From positions 1 to 30,610 of IMG/VR virus record IMGVR_UViG_3300008735_001162: a stretch of 30,610 nt of DNA; one strand, given 5' to 3'. The position numbers and the translations under genes are program-made. Below are positions 24,251 through 30,071 of this stretch, piece by piece (position 1 is the stretch's first letter; each line of letters begins with the position of its first letter). The notes below the pieces were generated by a model, which saw only the letters and a program-made list of their open reading frames with translations, was not told the origin of the DNA and ran no database searches. This DNA comes from a virus.

Positions 24251-24547
24251 TTAAATATCCAAATCTTGATCATCCAATATTGATTCAATATGTGGTGATA
24301 CTGTTTTATAATCAGCGATTTCCATTAAAAGCGCATCATCTTTAACCATATATATATAGGCTATACTATTTGGATTTCTCTTTCGCATAACTTTTTCAAG
24401 CCACACTATTTTATTTGATTCTGCAACCTTTCTTTCTTCGCCTTTTGAAATGATATGCCAAAGTCTTACTGGCTTCCAAGCAAACCAAATATGCCATTCT
24501 TGTAATCTTATACGCTTTTCATCCCTGGTTTCTTTTGTCCAATGCAT
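24251..24547 (-). CDS. Hypothetical 98-aa protein
   Basis: A Trp- and Arg-rich small protein (WHIWFAWKPVRLWHII near residues 18-33) with an acidic C-terminus. It looks like a compact alpha/beta protein of the kind found in T4-like phages; no family assigned. The ATG at 24547 has AGGA about 11 nt upstream, placed in the 12-nt gap after the cytidylyltransferase gene. It is part of the operon 25351 to 23392. Confidence 0.75.
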   Translation of the reverse strand: MHWTKETRDEKRIRLQEWHIWFAWKPVRLWHIISKGEERKVAESNKIVWLEKVMRKRNPNSIAYIYMVKDDALLMEIADYKTVSPHIESILDDQDLDI

Positions 24548-24559
24548 TGTTGAGATTTC

Positions 24560-25351
24560 CTATGCAAACTGTTCTCCATATTCATCAATTGATTCAAAAT
24601 CATGCTCATTTGCTAACATCGCATTTCCATATTCAATAACCATTAACTTACATGCTTTGCGTTTGTTTTCATTACGCAATGCATGGAATTGACCCAATGG
24701 AATATAAAAATGTTGATGAGCGTCTAAATCACGTGATTTAATATTTCCTAATGTTTCTTCCCATGCATAGTCTACTATACATTGACCACCCATAACAAAC
24801 CAAAATTCACTTTTTCTCATATGGCGCCCAAAAGTCATTTGATGTTTGGGTTCCAAACTTACTTCTTTTACTCTACAATTACTATCTTGATATACAACAT
24901 TATAATAACCATAATCCGTATAACACATACCAAATTTATAATTACGAATCAATTGACTAGATGAAGTCTTCTTTTCAAAACCACCAACGCCAAAAATAAA
25001 CTCAACGTCTGCTATTGCTTGTTCAGGAACATTGGTGGTGTCTCTGTCACCCCCGTTGGCAAAAACAATTGTATCATTTGGATAATGTTCCTTTATTTTT
25101 TCTAATGCATGGATGGCAGTATTGTCTTTGTCATTAAATCCAACTACATCGTCTACTACTGAAAGACTATTAAGAATAAGTGCCCTCTCTTCAAAAAGCA
25201 TAAATGATCTACCTTTTTTACGAGAAAGCCACTTGTCACTGTTTAAAGCCACGATAAGTTTGTCGCCAAGTTTTTTGGCCTCATTAAATAATGCAATGTG
25301 CCCTTTATGAATCGGATCAAATCCGCCTGAGACTACTACTATCGTCGCCAT
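24560..25351 (-). CDS. Cytidylyltransferase-cupin fusion, probable nucleotide-sugar enzyme
   Basis: A 263-residue two-domain protein. The N-terminal domain (1-140) has GGFDPIHKGH (9-18), the HxGH nucleotide-binding motif of cytidylyltransferases, and a later ISSS-like SSSQLIR. From about 160 the sequence becomes cupin-like, with EPKHQMTFGRHMRKSEFWFV and a His near QFHALRN, resembling the type II mannose-6-phosphate isomerase cupin. Fusions of transferase and cupin suggest activation and isomerisation of a sugar or alditol phosphate for a surface glycan; substrate unknown. It has both a perfect sigma-70 promoter (25417-25389) and AATAAATA (25364-25357) 5 nt before the ATG. Confidence 0.82.
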   Translation of the reverse strand: MATIVVVSGGFDPIHKGHIALFNEAKKLGDKLIVALNSDKWLSRKKGRSFMLFEERALILNSLSVVDDVVGFNDKDNTAIHALEKIKEHYPNDTIVFANGGDRDTTNVPEQAIADVEFIFGVGGFEKKTSSSQLIRNYKFGMCYTDYGYYNVVYQDSNCRVKEVSLEPKHQMTFGRHMRKSEFWFVMGGQCIVDYAWEETLGNIKSRDLDAHQHFYIPLGQFHALRNENKRKACKLMVIEYGNAMLANEHDFESIDEYGEQFA

Positions 25352-25356
25352 ATTAA

Positions 25357-25364
25357 TATTTATT
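25357..25364 (-). promoter_or_regulatory. Late promoter variant, leaderless geometry
   Basis: AATAAATA on the minus strand, 5 nt above the ATG at 25351, with no ribosome binding site between them. Confidence 0.55.
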
Positions 25365-25388
25365 CGTAATCTATTTTACTGTACTATA

Positions 25389-25417
25389 ATTATATATTAC
25401 ATTACGGTCATTGTCAA
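25389..25417 (-). promoter_or_regulatory. Perfect consensus sigma-70 promoter
   Basis: Minus-strand -35 TTGACA (25417-25412), 17-nt spacer and -10 TATAAT (25394-25389). It overlaps the last codon of the transporter gene. It should give strong early transcription of the cytidylyltransferase-cupin gene and those behind it. Confidence 0.85.
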
Positions 25418-26436
25418 GAAATAGCGTATTTGTTTAGATTGCGCTCGAATTCGCTCAAACGTTTATATATTGAACGCAATTCTGTAATTGTTGTCCAGTT
25501 ATGCAAGAATAATGCAAACCCACCATGTACTTTCTGGAACGCATTTGACACTTGCACTACTACACCTAATAATACAGCACCAGTAAACAAACTTGGACCT
25601 ACGATTAAGTAAGGCACAATAACCATTGCTTGATCATACATAATCATCCATGTGTCAAAATATCCATAGTGTAAGTACAAACGTTGATAGTTGAAACGTA
25701 TGCCTGTGAATAAACTTGCTAATGTTTCTGGTTGTGCATAGTTTACTTTGTCATCTTCACCAAACACTAAATCCTTTCTAAATGCGGCTTCGACACGTTG
25801 ATTGTTATATTCAAGTCCGGGCAGTTTAATACCTACAAACCATGAAATAACCAACCCGCCTATAGATACAAATAATGCTACCCATACAAGTGAGCCAGGA
25901 ATGTCGCTAAAGAATGGAATAGTAACTGAAGAACTTAACCCCCACAGCACTGGAATAAACGCAACGAGTGTCATTAACGCCCGCACAACTTGCAATCCCA
26001 AACTTTCTACAATTCTAGCAAACCGATTGCAGTCCTCTTGAATACGCTGTGATGCACCTTCAATTTCTTCTTCAACATTGCGCCAACGCGGAATGTAGTC
26101 AAAGGTCATTGCCTCTCGCCAACGGAGTCCGTATATGCGTGTAAACCACCCAGTGAGCACCGCTAACAGCACATATGGAAATGCTAATACAGCAAATGAG
26201 GGATCACCATCACTAAAATATTGTAAGCCTAGTAATTTTTCATAAAATAAAGAAATGCCTTCACTGGCATTATTTTTATATTCACCAGACTTTTGTAGTA
26301 AGTCATAAAATCCACCATACCATGTGTTTATCGCTACTGTTAATTGAACTTGTAACCATAACGATATAACTAATAGAGAGCCACCGCCATAAGCCCATAG
26401 TGCCCATTTCTTAGTTTTATAAAATGCTTTTATCAT
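25414..26436 (-). CDS. SbmA/BacA-like peptide transporter
   Basis: SbmA and BacA are inner-membrane, proton-driven importers of peptides, including microcins, bleomycin and symbiotic defensin-like peptides. The 340-residue protein keeps the family core: RWREAMTFDYIPRW, then IEGASQRIQEDCNRFARIVE at about 125-145, FIPVLW, GIKLPGLEYNNQRVEAAFRK near 200-220, and NWTTITELRSIYKRL near the end. Several hydrophobic helices are visible. It lacks about the first 65-80 residues of E. coli SbmA, which may be a natural shortening. The ATG at 26436 overlaps the upstream stop (ATGA). A host-type importer in a phage could feed the infected cell or alter its sensitivity to peptides. Confidence 0.92.
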   Translation of the reverse strand: MIKAFYKTKKWALWAYGGGSLLVISLWLQVQLTVAINTWYGGFYDLLQKSGEYKNNASEGISLFYEKLLGLQYFSDGDPSFAVLAFPYVLLAVLTGWFTRIYGLRWREAMTFDYIPRWRNVEEEIEGASQRIQEDCNRFARIVESLGLQVVRALMTLVAFIPVLWGLSSSVTIPFFSDIPGSLVWVALFVSIGGLVISWFVGIKLPGLEYNNQRVEAAFRKDLVFGEDDKVNYAQPETLASLFTGIRFNYQRLYLHYGYFDTWMIMYDQAMVIVPYLIVGPSLFTGAVLLGVVVQVSNAFQKVHGGFALFLHNWTTITELRSIYKRLSEFERNLNKYAIS

Positions 26437-26678
26437 TTATTTTTGTGCCGATAAATTAAAGTGTCCATTAATTGAACTATGATTGATAGATCATGATTAA
26501 AATCTTCATTATCAGTATCAATACCGCTTTCTGCTAAAACATCGAGTGTCTTAATTAACCAACGATCAGATACTGTTTTAGTAAATTCATCATCGAAAAT
26601 TTTATGTAGGAAATTTCCGTCAATATTGGTTTCGTCTATTTTCTTTCCTTTAATATCAACGACGTTGTCATCACTCAT
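26433..26678 (-). CDS. Small phage protein of the MSDDNVVDIKGK type
   Basis: An 81-residue acidic protein. I choose ATG at 26678 (MSDDNVVDIKGKKID), since this opening matches a short protein family of marine T4-like phages; a further ATG at 26714 would overlap the preceding gene by 44 nt. AGGGA lies upstream. The C-terminal helix region (NEDFNHDLSIIVQLMDTLIYR) is typical of the family. No function known. It overlaps genes on both sides and is translated in a coupled run from 27024 to 25414. Confidence 0.75.
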   Translation of the reverse strand: MSDDNVVDIKGKKIDETNIDGNFLHKIFDDEFTKTVSDRWLIKTLDVLAESGIDTDNEDFNHDLSIIVQLMDTLIYRHKNK

Positions 26679-27024
26679 CTGGCCAGTCCCTGTATAATGC
26701 GTGTTGGATATCATCTGCTACAAATTGATTGAACGACTTATGTTTTTCATCAACCTTGCCTTCCACTTCATCTAAAACATAGCGATCAGGCCTGGCAACG
26801 CGATGGAAAGCTGACTCCAATTGCGACATGTCTGTTGTTTCAATCATAATATGCCATTCTGGCAAATCTTGTATACTGCGAAATCCTAACTTACAACGTG
26901 TAATACGATATGATTCGATTTTATTTTCTTCTTTGAGTTGATTAAGGAAACTTTTAATATTGTCGACAAATTCTTCGTCGGTAATATCACCTTCAATATT
27001 TGCCCAGACGTGATAGATATCCAT
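26671..27024 (-). CDS. DUF6614-like small protein
   Basis: A 117-residue protein with MDIYHVWANIEGDITDEEF, RCKLGFRSIQDLPEWHIMIE and ALYRDWPDE, a pattern I connect with a small alphaproteobacterial family (DUF6614) of unknown function; the assignment is from memory. There is no signal or membrane segment. The ATG at 27024 has no clear ribosome binding site. It is the first gene of a tightly overlapping run that includes the SbmA-like transporter. Confidence 0.65.
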   Translation of the reverse strand: MDIYHVWANIEGDITDEEFVDNIKSFLNQLKEENKIESYRITRCKLGFRSIQDLPEWHIMIETTDMSQLESAFHRVARPDRYVLDEVEGKVDEKHKSFNQFVADDIQHALYRDWPDE

Positions 27025-27053
27025 AATAATACTTATGCATAAAGAATTTATGT

Positions 27054-27473
27054 TTAATTTAAATTGAAATTGTTACATACATTATGTTCTTCACAATCTT
27101 TAATAGAATTTTTAGCAACGTCTATTGCTTTTTCTAGCATTGCGAACCAATGTTCAGCGTCGATATAACCAACCCATCTTACAATTTCTCGCTTTTTTTC
27201 TTCGTCCCATATAAAGAACGTAGGAGTGGCATAAAGTTTTTTTATTTTGCCGTCACGATAGTATTGAATATAATCTAAGTTTTCAATAATACCATGTGTA
27301 ATGTTAATTTCTATCAAAGGAAGATACGAATCTAATTCTGGAGTATAGAGTGGCTGTACTTGTGCCTGCCATGCGCGACACGACGGACACCAATCTGCTT
27401 CTACAACAAATAGTTGTAAACTATACGCTGTTGTTGGTATTAATAATAACAAGAATAATAATAATTTTCTCAT
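27054..27473 (-). CDS. Secreted thioredoxin-like protein
   Basis: A 139-residue protein with a signal peptide (MRKLLLFLLLLIPTTAYS) and a thioredoxin fold: CPSC active site at C29-C32, and a cis-Pro in YATPTFF near residue 85. The C-terminus adds two further cysteines (CEEHNVC). Exported thioredoxins reduce or shuffle disulfides in the periplasm. It may help fold or break envelope proteins during infection, and the secreted, Cys-bearing HNH protein at 28304-28795 is a possible client. The ATG at 27473 lies 4 nt below AATAAATA with no ribosome binding site. Confidence 0.85.
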   Translation of the reverse strand: MRKLLLFLLLLIPTTAYSLQLFVVEADWCPSCRAWQAQVQPLYTPELDSYLPLIEINITHGIIENLDYIQYYRDGKIKKLYATPTFFIWDEEKKREIVRWVGYIDAEHWFAMLEKAIDVAKNSIKDCEEHNVCNNFNLN

Positions 27474-27477
27474 ACTG

Positions 27478-27485
27478 TATTTATT
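27478..27485 (-). promoter_or_regulatory. Late promoter variant (minus), leaderless geometry
   Basis: AATAAATA on the minus strand, 4 nt above the ATG at 27473. It faces the plus-strand copy at 27490-27497 across a 4-nt gap. Confidence 0.5.
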
Positions 27486-27489
27486 ATTT

Positions 27490-27497
27490 AATAAATA
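27490..27497 (+). promoter_or_regulatory. Late promoter variant (plus), leaderless geometry
   Basis: AATAAATA followed by 6 nt and the ATG at 27504. It drives the small coiled-coil gene and the GNGxSR gene behind it. Confidence 0.5.
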
Positions 27498-27503
27498 TTG
27501 ATT

Positions 27504-27737
27504 ATGGACGATGGCATAATAGACTTTGACAAAATATTGAAGTTAAAGAAGAAAAAACAACAAGAAATTGAAGAACTTCGTACAAGAATTAAAGAATTAA
27601 ACAACAACAAATTTTGGATTGAAAAGGAAATTCAAATAGCCGAGTTTCTCATTTTTTCTATAGAAAAAGAAATTGCGCCCGGGGCAGTTGTAGCTGCATT
27701 AATCGAAAATGAGTTGAGAGATCTTGATGAAGAATAA
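27504..27737 (+). CDS. Small coiled-coil protein
   Basis: A 77-residue protein dominated by a heptad-like coiled coil (about 8-50, KILKLKKKKQQEIEELRTRI) and an acidic end. I use the ATG at 27504, which fits the promoter spacing; an upstream TTG would add two residues. No family recognised. It overlaps the following gene by 11 nt and is probably coupled to it. Confidence 0.7.
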   Translation: MDDGIIDFDKILKLKKKKQQEIEELRTRIKELNNNKFWIEKEIQIAEFLIFSIEKEIAPGAVVAALIENELRDLDEE

Positions 27738-28311
27738 TATAGCATTTGTACTAGGGAATGGCACAAGTAGACAAGCGATATCTTTAGACAGTTTAAAAGA
27801 AAATGGAATAGTCTATGGATGTAATGCATTGTATAGAGAGTTCACTCCACATCATCTTGTCGCCGTTAATCCTGAAATGATATTTGAAATTAATAAGGCA
27901 AAATATAAAGGAGCAACCTACTTTGAAAATCCACACGGCTGGAGTTCTGGACCTACAGCATTGTGGTTAGCAAGTAACATTGGACATACCACCATCTACA
28001 TATTAGGATTTGACTTTACTGGTTTAAACGGAAAAATTAATAATATATATGCCGGCACACCAAACTATCTAGACACTGATTCTGAAGAAGTGTATTATGG
28101 TAACTGGTTAAAACATACTGCTGAAGTTATAGAAGAGTTCCCACAAATAGATTATATTAGAATTAAAAACAACAATTATAATCCTGAAAAATTATCTATA
28201 CTTAGTAATTACAATGAAGAGGAAATAAGTATGTTTGCAAAAAGAATAAACTTAGCAAATGATATCGGCCAAATTCATCAGGTATTACGAACTAAAAAAG
28301 TTTTTAATTAG
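27727..28311 (+). CDS. GNGxSR-type phage protein, copy B
   Basis: A 194-residue paralogue of the protein at 15657-16301. It shares in order VLGNGTSRQAISLDSL, VYGCNALYRE, HGWSSGPTALWLA and ILGFDFTG...NNIYAGTPNY. Copy B lacks the central insertion of copy A and has a different C-terminus. The Gly-rich N-terminal loop and the LGFDF strand suggest a nucleotide or sugar-nucleotide binding fold, as in DUF115-like glycan enzymes, but activity is unproven. The ATG at 27727 lies inside the coiled-coil gene. Its end overlaps the convergent HNH gene by 8 nt. Confidence 0.7.
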   Translation: MKNNIAFVLGNGTSRQAISLDSLKENGIVYGCNALYREFTPHHLVAVNPEMIFEINKAKYKGATYFENPHGWSSGPTALWLASNIGHTTIYILGFDFTGLNGKINNIYAGTPNYLDTDSEEVYYGNWLKHTAEVIEEFPQIDYIRIKNNNYNPEKLSILSNYNEEEISMFAKRINLANDIGQIHQVLRTKKVFN

Positions 28312-28795
28312 CGGGGTTTGAAAGGAAACGATCTTTTTCTAGGCCATACTTGTCTAATATATAGTAATATAAATCTACATATTTTTCATAATGCAGTATT
28401 TCGTAATCTCTGCCGCGCCCATCTTGCGATCGTTCTAGCCATGTTTCTGGATTTGCTGATCCTTTTGACCTGTTAATAGAAGAACATGCCGGAACATGAT
28501 TTTCCGAATCATTAGCAAACTCTACCCAAAGTTCTTTTGGTAATCCTAACTCACATGCTTCTTTTAAACTTACAACATGGTCAATGTCAATACCGTCGCA
28601 TAGTGGATGAACACCTCGTTCATAGCCTGTATACCAACCATGTGTTGCATCACTTGAGTAGGATCGAAAGTTAAATTGTTCTCTAACGTTAGTACAACCT
28701 TCAACACACGCAACCGCATTAATGCTTGCGTATGTTAGTAAGCCTAATAACCCTAATACTAATATAACATTTTTAATAATATTTCTTGTTATCAT
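28304..28795 (-). CDS. Secreted HNH/DUF1524-like nuclease
   Basis: A 163-residue protein with an N-terminal hydrophobic segment (about 8-29, ending NAVAC, possibly a lipobox-like or signal-peptide cleavage region). The nuclease core is GIDIDHVVSLKEA with H73, followed by FANDSENHVPACSSINRSKG, which provides the N and N-R of the beta-beta-alpha metal finger. Four or more cysteines suggest disulfides outside the cytoplasm. It could act on DNA in the periplasm or medium, such as incoming competitor phage DNA or released host DNA; that is inference. The ATG at 28795 overlaps the SGNH-like gene stop by 4 nt. Confidence 0.8.
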   Translation of the reverse strand: MITRNIIKNVILVLGLLGLLTYASINAVACVEGCTNVREQFNFRSYSSDATHGWYTGYERGVHPLCDGIDIDHVVSLKEACELGLPKELWVEFANDSENHVPACSSINRSKGSANPETWLERSQDGRGRDYEILHYEKYVDLYYYILDKYGLEKDRFLSNPAN

Positions 28796-29577
28796 GAATA
28801 CATACTTCCATATAAATCTAAATAAGGTACTAACACATTTTTACACCAGTCACAATGACCTTCATAACTCGGATGCATCCCGTCTTCATAGAGGGTAATA
28901 TTTTTATCTATAGACCATTGCAGTATGCTTTTTTCTAGAGGTATTACTTTAATATTAGAATATCTATGTAAAAAATCCAATGTTTGTGGGTACATCTCGT
29001 CTTTGTATTCTCCATACCAATCCCAACCAAAATATAATATTATTTCTTTGACCGTATTAGACCATAAGCCTATATTAACAAGCGTTTCTTGCAAATGATA
29101 AATTGTTCGGGTAAGGCAGCCAAATTTCATTTCATAATGAAATCTTTGATTGTTTGCTCTAATACTTATTGCTTTCCTGTTAAAAATACTCCATTCTTCT
29201 TCAGTATAACTTTTTAGTTTATTGTGATAGAACCACATCCAATCCCAGTCAGGTTTCTTCTCAACGTCGTCTTCCCCATATTTAAGACCATGAAACTCTA
29301 CATCTTGATCGTCATTCAATAGATAAAAAAGTCTATCTGGCGCTGTTAACTGCCAAAGTAGTGTGGTATCTTTATTAATTAAATTTTTTGCATAAAGATT
29401 AGATAATCTATGGTGTTGTAAATAATTGTCTCCACCGCCTTGTGAAATATGTTTAATATCTAAACTATAGGTACCATTTAAATAGTGCACATAGCCGTGC
29501 TGTTGAGTTAAACTACATCCTGTTAAACTACATCCTAAAGCAACATATTTGTAAGGCGTTTCTTCTTTCGTTTCCAT
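28792..29577 (-). CDS. SGNH hydrolase-like protein, copy B, with duplicated active-site motif
   Basis: A 261-residue protein. Its N-terminus reads YVALGCSLTGCSLTQQHG, so the GCSLT block, which normally carries the nucleophile Ser of SGNH enzymes, occurs twice (15-19 and 20-24). DNA shows a perfect 15-nt tandem duplication at 29507-29536. Later blocks SQGGGDNYLQHHRL, LLWQLTAPDR and EDGMHPSYEGHCDW fit the family (Asp and His near the end). I choose the ATG at 29577 because it is 5 nt below ACTAAATA; a start at 29583 would lie inside the promoter octamer. It follows the tmRNA and its hairpin, and overlaps the HNH gene. Confidence 0.72.
   Translation of the reverse strand: METKEETPYKYVALGCSLTGCSLTQQHGYVHYLNGTYSLDIKHISQGGGDNYLQHHRLSNLYAKNLINKDTTLLWQLTAPDRLFYLLNDDQDVEFHGLKYGEDDVEKKPDWDWMWFYHNKLKSYTEEEWSIFNRKAISIRANNQRFHYEMKFGCLTRTIYHLQETLVNIGLWSNTVKEIILYFGWDWYGEYKDEMYPQTLDFLHRYSNIKVIPLEKSILQWSIDKNITLYEDGMHPSYEGHCDWCKNVLVPYLDLYGSMYS
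29507..29536. repeat. Perfect 15-nt tandem duplication
   Basis: GTTAAACTACATCCT occurs twice in direct succession (29507-29521 and 29522-29536). On the minus strand it encodes GCSLT twice in frame at the predicted active-site block of an SGNH-like protein. Confidence 0.9.
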
Positions 29578-29582
29578 ACACA

Positions 29583-29590
29583 TATTTAGT
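29583..29590 (-). promoter_or_regulatory. Late promoter variant, leaderless geometry
   Basis: ACTAAATA on the minus strand, 5 nt above the ATG at 29577, immediately below the tmRNA hairpin. Confidence 0.5.
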
Positions 29591-29622
29591 GGGGGCGACT
29601 TTGTTAAGAAGGTGTCGCCCCC
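29591..29622 (-). terminator. Strong hairpin at the tmRNA 3' end
   Basis: GGGGGCGAC (29622-29614 on the minus strand) and GTCGCCCCC (29599-29591) form a perfect 9-bp GC-rich stem with a 14-nt loop. No U-run follows, so this may be a terminator or a processing stem. Its 5' arm can alternatively pair through GCGAC with GTCGC further upstream, after the tag. Confidence 0.6.
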
Positions 29623-29846
29623 GAAACCCCCTACGCGACCGCTAATTAGGCGGCTAATGCGTAATCGTAATAATCGTCATTTGCAATTATATAGTTTGCT
29701 GTTTTTTAATATGGAACTGCTCCCATATGTCGTCCATTTATCCTCTTCACCCTGTCGAAACTGTGTCACCCCCGTAAAAAATTTGGTGGAGGTGCCGGGC
29801 ACTGCCCCCGGGTCCAGAATGCGTACTTTCAACTTCATACGACAAT
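29611..29846 (-). ncRNA. ssrA: Circularly permuted two-piece tmRNA
   Basis: tmRNA rescues stalled ribosomes, adding a degradation tag with help from SmpB. The minus strand reads, in order: an acceptor piece ending ...CACCTCCACCA (3' end at 29784), a 10-nt spacer (29783-29774), then a coding piece opening GGGGGTGACACAG (5' end at 29773). GGGGGTG and CACCTCC form a full 7-bp acceptor stem, and CCGGG/CCCGG a 5-bp T-arm. TGTCGT (29844-29839) pairs with ACGACA (29733-29728), holding the pieces together. The tag at 29684-29646 reads ANDDYYDYALAA then TAA. A TATAAATA octamer (29860-29853) places the start at about the acceptor 5' end. Permuted order is typical of alphaproteobacteria. Exact ends are estimates, and no smpB lies in this window. 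Confidence 0.95.
29646..29684 (-). other. tmRNA tag reading frame
   Basis: GCA AAT GAC opens the frame and TAA closes it, giving ANDDYYDYALAA. The AND start and ALAA end match tags recognised by ClpXP and similar proteases. A TATGG/CCATA hairpin lies just upstream of the resume point. Confidence 0.9.
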
Positions 29847-29852
29847 CAAAAT

Positions 29853-29860
29853 TATTTATA
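29853..29860 (-). promoter_or_regulatory. T4-type late promoter of the tmRNA
   Basis: Perfect minus-strand TATAAATA. A start 6-7 nt downstream coincides with the estimated 5' end of the acceptor piece. Confidence 0.7.
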
Positions 29861-29872
29861 TAGGTGTAGAAG

Positions 29873-29902
29873 AATAAAGGAATACCTGAGCATTCCTTTA
29901 TT
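29873..29902 (-). terminator. Intrinsic-type hairpin after rpmG
   Basis: AATAAAGGAAT and ATTCCTTTATT form a perfect 11-bp stem with an 8-nt loop, overlapping the bL33 stop codon. On the minus strand the stem ends ATTCTTCT, a modest U-rich tail. It separates the bL33 transcript from the tmRNA promoter. Confidence 0.6.
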
Positions 29903-30071
29903 TAATTTTCTTTTCTTCAAACCAGACGTGTTTTCTTAAAACTGGATCGTATTTCTTTTTACGTAGTTTTTCAGGATTGCGTCCGTTTTTAGTAGTAGTA
30001 TAATAGTAGCCAGTGCCTTCTGTTGACACTAGTTTAACTATTCTAATTGATTTACTAGTAGGATAAGACAT
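29898..30071 (-). CDS. rpmG: Ribosomal protein bL33
   Basis: bL33 is a small 50S protein near the E site of the ribosome. The 57-residue product keeps the family pattern across its length: [20 protein letters not shown] in the first half, then [20 protein letters not shown] and a terminal KIK. It has no cysteine, so it is the zinc-independent form, and it resembles alphaproteobacterial bL33 (KYDPV-RKHV-F-E-KIK). The ATG at 30071 overlaps the upstream stop in TAATG, so translation is coupled. An 11-bp hairpin follows. It lies about 50 nt above the tmRNA promoter. It may replace host bL33 in ribosomes made or repaired during infection. Virus-encoded ribosomal proteins have been reported. Confidence 0.95.
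   Translation of the reverse strand: MSYPTSKSIRIVKLVSTEGTGYYYTTTKNGRNPEKLRKKKYDPVLRKHVWFEEKKIK

Noticed and set aside
29612-29863. 83-residue plus-strand open frame across the tmRNA region
   Set aside because: It is the complement of a well-supported permuted tmRNA and has no promoter, ribosome binding site or recognisable protein features.
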